Source: Endomychus coccineus (Eukaryota > Arthropoda > Insecta > Coleoptera > Endomychidae). From it: DNA of 64,000 nt. Position 1 is the first letter of the stretch. The number at the start of each line of letters is the position of its first letter. This document shows positions 12,401-19,928 of the stretch, in pieces. The position numbers and the translations under genes were made by a program. The notes beneath the pieces are model-generated. The model had not been told where the DNA came from. It made no database searches and saw only the letters and a program-made list of their open reading frames with translations. Location: positions 78,487,978 to 78,551,977 of the forward strand of contig OY294068.1 of NCBI GenBank assembly GCA_958510875.1, read 5' to 3'.

Positions 12401-14028
12401 TAACTGATCTTCAGGAATTAACCAATAAATGAAATCAATTTAGAATAATTGTTATTCCTTAATTAGTTATTAATAACATTGTTTTCATCTAATTTGAATT
12501 CATTGTATACCATGAAGGCTCATTTCATTGGACTGACACATTTTACAATAAATCTATGTTATTATTGTGAAGTAATTATTTCTTTACCCATTGCTAATTA
12601 TTCCATCAAACTACACAATAATTGGGGATGATCAGTCTCAGCTAGATTATATTTCTACTGTGATATTTCTTATCCTATAATAACTTGTTGACTTTAAAAA
12701 ATAAGTACCATCAGCCCAAGATTTCCTGGGTACATTGCTAAGCATTTGTTCAATTCTATTTCCTCCATCTTGTGTATCCAGATAAGCATAGCGATGTAAG
12801 TTGAACATGTCTTTCGTAAATATTTCAACTTTATTGGGATATATCTCATCAAATTCCTTTAAAAGAATATTACATTAATAAGGGATAATATTAAAATGTT
12901 GGTACATTTCATTTTACGAATTATTTAGTATTATATTTTATTTAAGTTTTACTGCACTGACAAATTGTCTTATAAGTAACAAAAAATAGAAAATTTGTCT
13001 TATGCTCGTGAATTAATGTTAATATTAAAATTTCATCTCGAAATGTGATTAAGTTTTATGTTTTATTGAAGTAGAAAGATCACATAGTTAAACATTTTAA
13101 AGCTCATAGCCTAAAACTGGTAGTGCTTGCTTATGGACTTATGCAGCTGTTTGTTTCTAAAGAAATCGTAGGAGGTAGAATTTGATATAATAGATTTGTA
13201 TTTGTTGCACTTCTGTTTCTGGACGTAGGTATCATCATGTAGAGTTGCTACTCAGGGTTTGTTTTTGTTCATTTATGTTTTTCCCTCAAAACTGTTAGAA
13301 GTTAGAATCTGTTTATACCTTTCTACAACTAAATGCTCAGTAAGAATTGCAAATTTTCTAAACAACAAATTTAGGTTAGTAATCCAATTCTGTATTTCTT
13401 AATTGGGATGAATGAAAACTGCAGCTCCTAATACTAACATGCACATTTTTATGCCTCATAAAGATTACAATGTTATTAAAGTCAGGAATAAATTTTTATT
13501 ATTAGATCTTGACCACTCTCAAAATCAGAAAGTTTATAAATAGCAAAGTTACGAATAAGATGTATAACCTGATTAATTTTCACATCAATGGAGGAACATT
13601 AAAAAAATTACCTTCAGATTGAATCTGAACTCAGGACAAGATTCGTAAAGCCTGATTAATTTTATTCCTTCATCCAGCAAGGCAGCCGTGATTATTCCTA
13701 AACCCGCATTTGTTTCAGAAATCAACTGATTTTCATTTCCTTTTAAAAATGGAAGTATTATAGAAGCAACTTGTTTGGCTATTGTTGGATCAATTAAATA
13801 TAAATTATCTGCCAAACTAGTTTTCTTCAGCTGTAGGTATTTTTTGGGTATATACTTTCTCATTTGTTGAGCTTCTGGATTTTCTTCAAAAAACGTATCC
13901 AACAGTAGATTGTGAGTTTTGTTCTTTGGTTTAGGTACACGACTTTTAACAGACATATTCCGTTTTATTCTGCATTTTTTGATGTTGGAAATAAAATCTA
14001 TAAATAAGGTTAAACTTATTTTAAACAT
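3224..14028 (-). CDS. mtTFB2: Mitochondrial transcription factor B2-like (TFB2M/mtTFB2), six-exon gene
   Basis: Joining six minus-strand exons (14028-13612, 12856-12709, 6104-5965, 5910-5752, 3859-3711, 3425-3224) gives 1215 bases, 404 codons plus stop, with every junction GT/AG and in phase. The family belongs to the KsgA/Dim1 rRNA adenine dimethyltransferases. TFB2M acts in mitochondria, helping mitochondrial RNA polymerase melt promoters. Residues 1-30 are basic and hydrophobic, as for a mitochondrial presequence. YLIDPTIAKQ (77-86) precedes the SAM-binding motif I equivalent ETNAGLG (105-111) and acidic strand LYES (127-130). Later blocks SWADDPAMTIIGPMPK, FLPWETKY and LYLVQINF match the family in order. 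NAGLG in place of the usual NPGPG suggests weak methyltransferase activity. The assignment comes from remembered family blocks, not a search; the last exon is least certain. Confidence 0.82.
3711..3859 (-). CDS. mtTFB2: mtTFB2-like exon 5
   Basis: 149 bases from acceptor AAATTTCAG|CCTTCGAG (3859) to consensus donor ATTGA|GTAAGT (3711), leaving phase 2. It encodes DHDKLYLVQINFKRELP and a helix LLALFYFVKQIFSSG then KIIPTIE, corresponding to the family's 'LYLVKIxPRxxL...FxRxH...VIPxLE'. An alternative upstream acceptor at 3880 (AACAG|CTA) is also in phase and would add seven residues. Confidence 0.78.
4179..5410 (-). pseudogene. Non-LTR retrotransposon ORF2 fragment (reverse transcriptase to 3' end), degenerate
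   Basis: Several minus-strand frames align in order with a LINE reverse transcriptase. About 5400-5270 holds a linker. Frame 5111-4833 has VDGIPPTVLKKCTPELTP followed by NNYRPIVLLSVISKV. Frame 4872-4570 starts EKAVTIEFIQYLV. Frame 4787-4497 carries SAGVPHSVLAPTLILIQMN and the catalytic FTDDT, a change from the usual F/YADD. Near 4235-4179 a frame reads VWNSAPKNTLKLFQIF, the usual C-terminal 'WNSLP' signature. At least three frameshifts separate these, so it is dead. It sits in intron 4 of the TFB2M-like gene in the same orientation as the gene. Confidence 0.8.
5752..5910 (-). CDS. mtTFB2: mtTFB2-like exon 4
   Basis: 159 bases (53 codons) between acceptor TTAATTCTATTCTAG|ATTTTAACG at 5910 and a strong donor CAGTAT|GTAAGT at 5752, phase 0 on both sides. 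The peptide includes YWSVLFTLLFDHVVLEDFP and FLPWETKY, which match the 'SVLFQLLFDH...FLPW' block diagnostic of mtTFB proteins. Confidence 0.85.
5965..6104 (-). CDS. mtTFB2: mtTFB2-like exon 3
   Basis: 140 bases. Acceptor TATAGTTTTTCAG|ATCCAGC at 6104, donor GATTATATA|GTAAAA at 5965, leaving phase 0. It encodes DPAMTIIGPMPKASFIKYL, the conserved 'IGxxPxxxFIKYL' stretch of the family, then VVSCGRIQLFALMRPRDYI, equivalent to the 'SYGRxxxxLxxP' segment. It is separated from exon 2 by a 6.6-kb intron that contains a foldback element, a Penelope remnant and a LINE. Confidence 0.85.
6105..6841. other. Intronic sequence of the mtTFB2-like gene, no further gene
   Basis: This is part of intron 2. Overlapping minus ORFs at 6113-6364 and 6148-6357 have no family resemblance. 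A phrase GAGCCCTGCTATC occurs at about 6384 and 6535, flanking about 150 bases that include GACGTTTCGCCAACCATTAC, so a small unclassified repeat may lie at 6384-6550. Confidence 0.4.
6842..7776. mobile_element. Foldback element with two 435-bp inverted arms
   Basis: Bases 6842-7276 and 7343-7776 are inverted copies of each other along their whole length, leaving only about 66 bases of spacer. The outer tips read GGTGAGTCAGTTTTTTGTAG on one side and, reversed, the same on the other, preceded there by CATATACGG. Matching internal landmarks include CTCCAACAGGAGATAGAACA, the CTACGCCACTGG-like phrase and AACATGGTCAATT at the inner ends. Arms differ by point changes and small indels, so the element is not recent. 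It has no coding capacity; ORFs inside are mirror artefacts. It is a foldback-type nonautonomous element; the parent superfamily is unknown. Confidence 0.88.
7805..7935. repeat. Penelope-like terminal sequence duplicated head-to-head (imperfect palindrome)
   Basis: The right half (about 7890-7935: AGTATTTTTAGTGATTAAGG, then ATATTTCTTATTTATAG) matches the 3' terminal sequence of the Penelope-like element at 17100-17160 on the other strand. The left half is an inverted, more diverged version (ATAAATAAGAAATATTCAG at 7812). The centre is the hairpin GGCTACTTGGTAGCC (7873-7887) that also occurs in the 17.2-kb copy. The CTGATGA motif present there is missing here. No ORF. Confidence 0.6.
7936..8225. 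other. Intronic sequence; short unidentified minus-strand frame
   Basis: A minus-strand frame from about 8222 to 8072 stays open for some 45 codons (HETMKIEDIPLVISILSLQS and onward) and then stops. It lies inside the mtTFB2-like intron, directly beyond the LINE 3' end. I do not recognise it and regard it as chance or an old fragment. Confidence 0.2.
8394..10166 (-). pseudogene. LINE ORF2, reverse transcriptase domain, frameshifted
   Basis: Frame 9941-9159 holds the fingers and palm: VDDGIPIVVIKHAA, NYRPIALLSNISKCFEKV, MCLDLTKAFDHVNH with the first catalytic Asp, and TITQGVPQGSILGPLLYILY. The catalytic FADD box is intact at 9175-9186 but in the next frame, so a frameshift lies just upstream of it. 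Frame 9147-8494 carries SVSFLGINIDSRLDWTTHI and the thumb, and frame 8588-8394 the C-terminus. Defects seen: stops near 10164 and 10067 and frameshifts near 9190 and 8580. The protein would copy its own RNA at nicked target DNA. Confidence 0.88.
10167..11273 (-). pseudogene. LINE ORF2, AP-endonuclease domain
   Basis: 368 codons from an ATG at 11273. The AP-like endonuclease motifs appear in order: ILHHNIQSIKHK (residues about 40-51), LCFTEHWCSENE with the catalytic Glu, IYRPPSG, the FLCGDFNFNL motif, and SDHYGQLL near the C-terminal end of the domain. This nuclease nicks the target DNA for target-primed reverse transcription. The frame ends at a TGA at about 10164, where relatives would carry a sense codon. 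The reverse transcriptase continues in the same frame beyond it, so the stop is a disabling mutation rather than a true end. Confidence 0.88.
11318..11485 (-). pseudogene. LINE ORF1 C-terminal fragment
   Basis: An ATG-less frame ending in TAA at 11318-11320 reads GPTHTYNSFKVGIPVSMK and then EADFWPEGCIVNKFYF. The 'SFKVGxP...DFWPEGxxVxxF' pattern is the common C-terminal end of ORF1 (gag-like, nucleic-acid-binding) proteins in this class of LINE. It stops 45 bases before the ORF2 start at 11273, normal spacing for a bicistronic element. Upstream sequence goes out of frame at about 11490, marking truncation or decay. Confidence 0.72.
11500..12145 (+). other. Intronic sequence with one open exon-like frame (11798-12034)
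   Basis: Most of this stretch shows nothing. On the plus strand, after an acceptor-like TTTTTACATTTTTAG, a frame stays open for about 78 codons from 11798 to the stop at 12034. Its Lys/Ser-rich peptide includes SVKHQQLKKRKSSTCPVEEL. It has no ATG and no family I recognise, and lies opposite to the host gene. It could be an exon remnant or chance. Confidence 0.2.
12146..12284. mobile_element. Palindromic MITE-like repeat, about 139 bp
   Basis: The sequence is close to its own reverse complement: AATAGTATAAACAACTCG at the left, CGAGTTnnnTATACTATT-type sequence at the right, CTAAGAC/GTCTTAG inside, and CTCGTGGCTTCGCCACTCG at the centre (about 12210-12230). Arms are about 60 bp with scattered mismatches and small indels. 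It would form a long hairpin. No ORF. Classed as a foldback or MITE-like repeat because the whole unit is symmetrical; no target duplication was resolved. Confidence 0.65.
12285..12708. other. Intronic AT-rich sequence, nothing seen
   Basis: Part of intron 2 of the mtTFB2-like gene between the palindromic repeat and exon 2. No ORFs, repeats or RNA genes recognised. Confidence 0.4.
12709..12856 (-). CDS. mtTFB2: mtTFB2-like exon 2
   Basis: 148 bases, entered in phase 0 after acceptor TTTTAAAG|GAATTTGATGAG and left in phase 1 at GCTGATG|GTACTT. It encodes EFDEIYPNKVEIFTKDMF then the RIEQMLSNVPRKSW block, matching the 'motif II to motif IV' part of mtTFB2 proteins. The split codon G|AT makes Asp with exon 3, giving SWADD as in relatives. 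Too short and ATG-less to be noticed as an isolated ORF. Confidence 0.82.
12857..13611. other. Intron 1 of the mtTFB2-like gene, nothing else seen
   Basis: 755 bases between exon 1 donor and exon 2 acceptor. AT-rich, no ORF over 60 codons, no repeat recognised. Confidence 0.5.
13612..14028 (-). CDS. mtTFB2: mtTFB2-like exon 1 (presequence and SAM-binding motif)
   Basis: 139 codons from ATG at 14028 to the donor CTGAAG|GTAATT (exon ends at 13612, phase 0). A second in-frame Met at residue 25 (MSVKSR) could also start the protein, but the first keeps a basic amphipathic leader that fits import into mitochondria. It contains the substrate-side YLIDPTIAKQ block and the glycine loop ETNAGLG. The first base of the start codon lies 72 bases from the last TSD copy of the 14110-14163 palindrome. 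Confidence 0.85.
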
Positions 14029-14109
14029 TTTCCCAACTCAAACAAACAGGGCTCAGGGATAATTCGTTCTCTCTGGATATTCTCATAGAGATCATATAGA
14101 TATCCTAGA

Positions 14110-14163
14110 CTAGGATCCATAGATAGCTCTACTACCGGTAGTAGAGTTATCTATGCTAGGATC
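14110..14163. repeat. Excision-footprint-like palindrome with perfect 8-bp TSD (site A)
   Basis: CTAGGATC (14110-14117) and CTAGGATC (14156-14163) flank a 38-bp palindrome at 14118-14155. Its left arm is CATAGATAGCTCTACTACC and its right arm the reverse complement with one mismatch. A direct 8-bp duplication around two fused inverted tips that begin with CA is what imprecise excision of a P-type transposon leaves. It lies 82 bases upstream of the mtTFB2-like start codon's far edge, in the likely promoter. Confidence 0.75.
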
Positions 14164-14630
14164 CTACATTCCTCACTAATTACATAAAGTAGTCTGAACT
14201 CACTCTATTTATATATCTATGCTCCAGAATCTCTAACGAGAAGCTATTTTTCAAGCGCATACACCCGAGTGTACATGCACATTAGTAATAGAAGTGTTCA
14301 AGTGCAAGGAAAATTAAATGCGTACAAAGAAGGAACATCAATCAATCACATGTCAAATAACCTACTAACCTAGTGTTGCCATAAATGTATAATAATTAAA
14401 AAACGCCCGTCAAAAGTTCAATCAACTAACCTACGATGCCCCTGTCGCTTAGACTTCGAACCACGGTCGTATACACAGGTCTGGAAACTCTATGGTTGAG
14501 TTGAGTAGCTTACGCATCCCCACGGTCGTAGTCCCCCGCTCAGCCACAGCTAGCGCTTGGATCGCGAGGGATGTGCTTTCAAAAATATTGAACTCAATTT
14601 ATACTCTTCATTAAAAATCTATTATTCACA

Positions 14631-14980
14631 GGATTCAATCAATGTGCCAATGGAACCTGATAATTGTGACGAACCTGGTAATTCTAACGATGAAATCAAA
14701 ACTACTGATATGGTAAGGTATTTTGGGAAACAAATATATCGTAGAAACATAATATTTTTTATGACAGAATCAACCAACATTAGGCTGGGGATTGAGCGAA
14801 TTCAAGGGCAGCATGTTGAGAACTCGAAAGCCAACTATCTTGGCAAATGCAACTTCCAGTAGGAGAAGACCTTTAGTTTCTTGGGAATTGACATCCTCAT
14901 TAATCGCAGAGAAATATGATTCCCTCCTGGACAAAAGATTGGCCATTGCAGTCATGGAATTAAAAAAAAGGTCAAAATGA
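14631..14980 (+). pseudogene. Last two exons of an unidentified protein with coiled-coil C-terminus
   Basis: Exon-like block 14631-14713 follows acceptor TTATTCACAG|GATTCAATC and ends at a strong donor GATATG|GTAAGG. The next block starts after TTTATGACAG|AATCAACC at about 14773. Joined, the frame is open across the junction and runs through QPTLGWGLSEFKGSMLRT, a basic RRRP stretch, then AEKYDSLLDKRLAIAVMELK, a charged helix. It breaks at an A-run near 14960; an adjacent frame continues the helix (KWQLEQQDLMREALL) to a stop near 15078. Helical tails like this occur in Myb/SANT-like accessory proteins of some transposons, but I cannot name it. Upstream exons are absent, so it is a captured 3' gene fragment or the remains of an element's own gene. 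Confidence 0.5.
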
Positions 14981-15259
14981 TGTGAAATGGCAGCTTGAAC
15001 AGCAAGACCTCATGAGGGAAGCCCTGCTGAATTAGAGATAAAGAAACAAACACTTGTTAAGTTGATAGCAAAACAGTAATTTTATAATTTTTAATTAGAA
15101 GTAGTAAGAATCTATGTAATTTGTCAATGTTTTTCCTCTATTACTATATATTTTTTTTTAGATTGTAAAGGATCTTTACTTGTTAGAATGGAAATCCATT
15201 ATGTTACAAATGAACACTACAGTGTAGTGTTGATTTGTAATATATATATATTAATATAA

Positions 15260-16794
15260 AAATACCCTTATGGAGTTTTTTATTTATTATGAATATTATT
15301 TGATTATTCTACCGGCTAGCTTTTATCTTTTTAATTTGATTTTTATTTGGAATTATTTATATGGAATTAAACACAATGCTCTTTGAATTTCACAATATTT
15401 AATTTCTATGACTCTTTTTTTCTCGGGTAATTAAATTTTATGTTTCACAAGATCTATGATATAACCTTAAAATCACTCTTACAACTAATATTTGTTTATA
15501 CTGTTATAATCAACAATCTTCCTTTTGCTTTACAGATAATACTGATAATATGATGTAGAAATTATAAACAAACTTACGTTTAGATAATATCCAAAAGTGT
15601 GTTTAACAATGTTGGCAATGTTCAATTTACTTCTTTTTAATTTCGTTGATTCACTTTTACACAATACTCTGCTATTTCACGATAATCACAGGTAACTAAT
15701 TTTGGTTACTTCTTCTTGAGAATCAGGAACTGTTGATAATACTTTGTTTTATTCTTTTAGATAAGATATAAAACTTTTCGATGCTTTATTGGAATTATAT
15801 CGAAGAATGGCAATCGTTGGATACTTCTTATAAATTGGAGGTTATTACAACCTTTTACTTGGTTTAGATACTTGGAACACTTCTTGACTTTTAATAATTA
15901 TTTACTAACTTCGGTTACTTGGAACTTATCGAAGTTTGGAACATTTGAATTCACCGATGTTTGTTTTGATAAACTTAGGTTAGAAATTTTGGTGAGTTGC
16001 CAGAGAAGCACAGTCTCTGCTTAGATATTAATGCAAACTGACTTGGCTTGTCTTTCAGATCCTTTTATAGGCCTTCAAAACCGACGCTACATTGATGTCA
16101 TTTTCCACCTATTAGGTGCCTTCTTTTGATATCAAGAATGCCAAGTTAATTGTTGTGAAACTGACAGAAGTATCTCATTGTTACCAGCCTGACACTAGGA
16201 ATTCGTCTCGACCAACCAGAATTTAGTATTCTATAATTTTTGAATTATTGGAGATTTTCAACTTATTTTAATTGATAGTGATTCCTTCTTTTTAAATTAA
16301 TATTGCCTACATTTTTCCACACACTTTGGTATAAGATAACCTATGATTAGGTTATTATTAATATGATTATTCCCATATTTATGGTTTTCTTGACAGTTAC
16401 TTATTCTTAAATCTAATACATACTATATTATATCAATAACATTCTTTTAACATTACATAACTCAAATTTACTAATCCTAACTTATATCTATAACATTCTT
16501 CAATGTTTTGTGCTATCTCATGATAGTTTTGTAATCATTTTAATTATGATTTCTTGTTTCATTACACAGTGCGTTTCTTCACTTTCACTGAAGTTCTTGT
16601 TTATCACTTCTTATTCTATTACATTGTTGTTCATTATGTTTTACATTGTTAATTTTAATATCCTAACTATTATTTAGCTTTTACCATTGTTTTTAATTCC
16701 ATATAAATATCTTTTTATTGATCTTTTCTGATTTTCAAAGTTCGGTAAGTTATTATTTTTAAATTTTTATTGTTTATGAAATGAAATCATAACA
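15260..16794 (-). repeat. Solo LTR (minus), same family as the LTR at 55080
   Basis: Read on the minus strand from 16794, the sequence starts TGTTATGATTTCATTTC like the plus-strand copy at 55080. The two stay collinear for about 1.5 kb with many substitutions. Shared landmarks are a TATA box CTATAAAAGG (about 16059-16068 here) and, just downstream, the block TATCTAAGCAGAGACTGTGC then TTCTCTGGCAACTCA. A CTAGCCGG/ATAGCCGG block is near the 3' side. Those are a promoter and start region of an LTR retrotransposon. No internal coding region adjoins it. The 3' limit (about 15260) is approximate. Confidence 0.65.
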
Positions 16795-17129
16795 ATATAT
16801 TTGTTATTTCATAGGTATTTTGGATCACTGCATTTTTTTAATTTATGACTTGTCCTCATAGCCACTAGTTAATTTTCAATAAAATTAAACCAAACTGATG
16901 TGTAGATTCTTATATTTTTATAAATTATTAAAATACTTATCAATTAAATGTGTTCTTGTATTTACTATTCTGATTTGAGAGAGGAATAGAACTGTTACTC
17001 TTATCGAAATCTATTACTCCCCTTAAAAATAACATTTTTTTAATTAAAGGATTACAATCAAAATATATGTATACTAATAAACTATAAAAGAGTTCACACT
17101 GTGGTTATATTATAACACTATGAATAAGA
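16795..17129. other. AT-rich spacer inside the 3.4-kb TIR element
   Basis: No ORF and no recognised repeat between the LTR and the Penelope remnant. Confidence 0.4.
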
Positions 17130-17640
17130 AATAATCAACCCTTATCCACTAAAAATACTAGTAAAGTACTGAGGACCTTTCGGCTACCAAGTAGCCATCA
17201 TCAGAGTAAACTAAATTATAAATCAAAATGTGCCTATTTAAATACTAGTTGGGGATAATAATGTTACAGAGTTACTGTCAGCTGGAGATAAATCGAAATT
17301 TAGTAAATTGCTTTTTTGTTTATACATTTCCATCCCTTCTAAATTACCTAGAAATTTGTCTGTACTGTGTTTTAAAAGTGATAAAACTTTCTTGAGAAAT
17401 GGTGTGACCTGTATTTAAAATATGTTCGGCTATCGTTGATTTTTCACTATTATTTTTCTTTATATGGGCAAAATGTTCCTTATAACGAGTTGAAACGATT
17501 TCTTCCCTGAATCGCAGGCATCCACTTTTTTCGCATTTCTGCATCTTTCGGCACTTTAAAAACAGAAGTTTTTTGTTTTGCACTTTTGTACCTCGTTTTG
17601 CATTTAAGCACAATGCAGTATGCACAGTTTCATTTTTGCT
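17100..17640 (-). mobile_element. Penelope-like element, 3' end with endonuclease C-terminus and hammerhead-like hairpin
   Basis: Minus frame 17625-17344 (93 codons) ends with EEIVSTRYKEHFAHIKKN and STIAEHILNTGHTI, the 'RxxEH...IAEHxxxxGH' pattern found after the GIY-YIG endonuclease core in Penelope-like retroelements. A Cys-rich stretch lies upstream (LKCRKMQKC). Downstream, at about 17213-17160, the RNA-sense strand reads CTGATGA, a hairpin GGCTAC-TTG-GTAGCC, then GAAAGG, resembling the conserved core of hammerhead ribozymes reported in Penelope terminal repeats. The reverse transcriptase is missing, so this is a 5'-truncated copy. Confidence 0.72.
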
Positions 17641-17725
17641 GAAAACGCAGGTATTCCTTCTGATTACAAGTCAACTGACAAATGTCACAGAATACTCTTC
17701 ATAGAGATCAAGATGATTCTCTTAC

Positions 17726-17793
17726 GTGACGCCCCAACGAGGTCTAGACTTCGTTGTGACGCCCACGGTCGTACATACGACCGTGGTGACGCC
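17726..17793. repeat. Two adjacent 22-bp palindromes separated by three GTGACGCC copies (sites B and C)
   Basis: GTGACGCC occurs at 17726-17733, 17756-17763 and 17786-17793, each copy followed by C in the first two. Between them lie CAACGAGGTCTA-GACTTCGTTG (17735-17756 in the alternative frame of the repeat) and CACGGTCGTA-CA-TACGACCGTG (17764-17785). The second is exactly the outer tip of the CACGGTCG TIR found at 14462, 17905, 18100 and 18346, joined to its own inverse. Both insertions used the same 8-9 base target, so they look like two excision scars in one spot. Confidence 0.75.
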
Positions 17794-17913
17794 TTTTATG
17801 TGCCTACGTGACGACTTTTGATACTACGCGCACTTAGACGCGTAAGCGACTCACTGCTCAGATAGAAAACAGCCTCGAGTTTCCAGACCTGTTTATACGA
17901 CCGTGGTTCGAAC

Positions 17914-18091
17914 CTACGCCGCTATCGGAAAGCAAAATACGTTAGTGGGGGTCTTAACCGTCTCGGCCAGAACCGCCGATGCAGATTGAACATTGAATTT
18001 GGTATATCAACAGTTAATTTGCTCGCCCATAGGAGAATTATATTAACTATACGGATGGGAGGTATAACGCTTGTCTATTAGACTCTCATTA
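17914..18091. other. Spacer between TIR elements, nothing seen
   Basis: Unique-looking sequence between the two CACGGTCG-family elements, without ORF. Confidence 0.4.
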
Positions 18092-18099
18092 CTAGTGAC

Positions 18100-18346
18100 C
18101 ACGGTCGTATACACAGGTCTGGAAACTCTGTTGTTTGACATGAGTCTCTTACATGTCGCGAAGATCGTAGACCCTCGAATTGCGCCATAGCGTTCAAATT
18201 TCAAGCCCCACAATACAAAGATTGCCAGAGAACATCCCTCGACTCATGCGCCACCCGTGACGTACTACGCGACAGTTGACGCTTAGCGGACTCACTTTTC
18301 ACATAGGAAACAGCCTCGAGTTTCCAGACCTGTGTATACGACCGTG
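18100..18346. mobile_element. MITE, CACGGTCG family, 247 bp
   Basis: TIRs of 29 bp start CACGGTCGTATACACAGGTC at 18100 and end, inverted, at 18346. A perfect 8-bp target duplication CTAGTGAC flanks them at 18092-18099 and 18347-18354. The interior has no ORF and resembles the ends of the 3.4-kb element at 14462-17905. The intact TIRs and TSD suggest it is the youngest family member here. Confidence 0.9.
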
Positions 18347-18368
18347 CTAGTGACTAACCAGTTTCGCC

Positions 18369-18589
18369 CATAGTCAAAGTATACAGGTCTGCCGGAGCCT
18401 CCCTTCTACTCTTTTTAAAATTCAAGTGCAAGCTGATTGGTCGTTTATTTCGTTTATTTAATGTTATTGACGACGATATAATATGATGTTGTTACGTGCC
18501 GGCGATGTGATTGGAGGAGCTAGGTGACGTCACCCAGCGCGAGAAACGATGGAAGGGAGGCTCCGGCAGACCTGTATACTTTGACTATG
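18369..18589. mobile_element. MITE, CATAGTCAAAG family, 221 bp
   Basis: Perfect 38-bp TIRs begin CATAGTCAAAGTATACAGGT; the duplicated target is GTTTCGCC (18361-18368 and 18590-18597), exact. The interior contains TGACGTCA-like sequence and no ORF. The TIR core GTATACAGGTCTG is nearly shared with the CACGGTCG family (GTATACACAGGTCTG), suggesting one transposase group moved both. A second copy lies at 20457-20674. Confidence 0.92.
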
Positions 18590-18597
18590 GTTTCGCC

Positions 18598-18779
18598 AGC
18601 TTCAGAAATTACTACTGTAGCATAGACATTTGAAAATCATAGCATTCATATTATGTCATAATAGCATTCTCTTAGTCCAATCATATAAGCTCAAAGTTGG
18701 TCCAATAAAAATTTAAAATAAAACAAAATGTTTTCAACTTTTTTTTTGTATGATCTGCTTACATTGCAACTAAGCTATG
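18598..18779. other. Spacer, nothing seen
   Basis: AT-rich sequence without ORF or recognised repeat. Confidence 0.4.
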
Positions 18780-18905
18780 TACATTACCATTCAAAACTTA
18801 CCTGAAAAATTCTTTTCATACTTTTGCTAAGTTTATCGTTAATCTACCATCTTTTTCGGCGCTGATATTACAATGTCTTGATCATTTTCGCTGTCGCATT
18901 CCATT
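18780..18905 (-). other. Possible 5' exon of an unidentified gene (minus strand)
   Basis: An ATG near 18905 opens an acidic peptide (MECDSENDQDIVISAPKK) that hits a stop after 22 codons. About 50 bases further comes a textbook donor TTTTTCAG|GTAAGT (near 18800). The start context and the strong donor suggest a first exon, but the frame does not run through to the donor. Either the exon is mostly 5' UTR, the true donor is AAGATG|GTAGAT, or the copy is broken. No downstream exon was found. Confidence 0.25.
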
Positions 18906-19928
18906 TTCATCACACAATTTTTTGTCCAAAAATTTGAATTGTAATTATTGTAATGAGAGGAAATCTATGAAATTCTGTCTGTCAAGTGTCAACTGTCTAT
19001 TAGAAGAGTAGAAGTAGTAGAACTAGATCAACATCAATGTTTCATCGATGTCAGCACAGATTAACCTAACAGTTAATTAATCTCTTTCATTATTTATGAA
19101 TTACTAATATTTATAGCAGATTATGGCAAAGTTTAATTAATTATAGCATATTTGGGGCACGTTATAACAGGTATAATTTTAGAGGTCATATCTCTACGTA
19201 AAACTTATCTAGGATTATAGCATAAATGCTACAATTATGGCATGGTTGGCAACACTGAGTCTTACAAACCAGAGTCCCTAAATAAAGAGTCTGGCCCTGA
19301 GGTAGCCATGACTGGTCGTTAACGCGATTGGTGAACAGGTCGCTGGACCAATAAATGGCGGTCCCAATCATCAAACCATCAGAAGCGCGGGAAAGCGTAG
19401 TTTATTCAAATAAGTTATATTATAAATAAGGTATACTGATCTTCGCTCATTATTGAATGCAAACTTGAAATATTTATAAAATATGATGAACAATGTTCTT
19501 ATTAAACGACCAGCTGGTATTAAATGGATGAAATTATTGATTTTATCGAATTAAAACTAACATTAGGTACTACAAAAATGTATAACACTAAAAAATTTTC
19601 TATTAATAGATCATTTTGTAACCAAGCTCATAAATTTCATATAAATATTGCATATTGTTTTAATAGAAATGCGTATAGATTAATAGGTTTCAATAATTCC
19701 TGATGAGCATATCATGATAAAGGAATACATATATATAGTACCCGGTGTAAACATTCTTGTATTATAAGGGTCAAATTTGCATTCGTTCCAATTCGTAGCC
19801 GAACATAGTTAATTTAATTTAAAACCGGGAATATATCGTGTCACTATAAGATAGCGGAACAGCTGTCATTCAATAAAACTTCTGCACAAAATATTGGAAT
19901 TGGTGGAGGATCATGAGCGCGACATGAG
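18906..19928. other. Intergenic, nothing firm
   Basis: No ORF with family resemblance. A locally GC-richer patch at about 19250-19400 (with AATGGCGGTCCC and AGAAGCGCGGG) might be a promoter, but nothing coding follows that I can support. Confidence 0.3.

Larger units (their letters stand above)
14462..17905. mobile_element. 3.4-kb TIR element (CACGGTCG family) carrying captured or nested sequence
   Basis: The left end CACGGTCGTATACACAGGTC (14462 on) continues TGGAAACTC. The right end at 17905 is its inverted copy with one mismatch over 29 bp. Flanks are CTTCGAAC (14454-14461) and GTTCGAAC (17906-17913), an 8-bp target duplication with one change. Subterminal sequence at both ends resembles the short MITE at 18100-18346, so they are one family. 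The interior holds two spliced exons of an unknown protein, a solo LTR and a Penelope 3' end. There is no transposase, so it is nonautonomous. P superfamily is my inference from CA termini, 8-bp TSD and the footprints of the same TIR. Confidence 0.65.

Noticed and set aside
17760..17905. The 22-bp palindromes as transcription terminators or operators
   Set aside because: The flanking perfect 8-bp direct repeats and identity to TIR tips fit transposon scars better; no regulatory context is visible.
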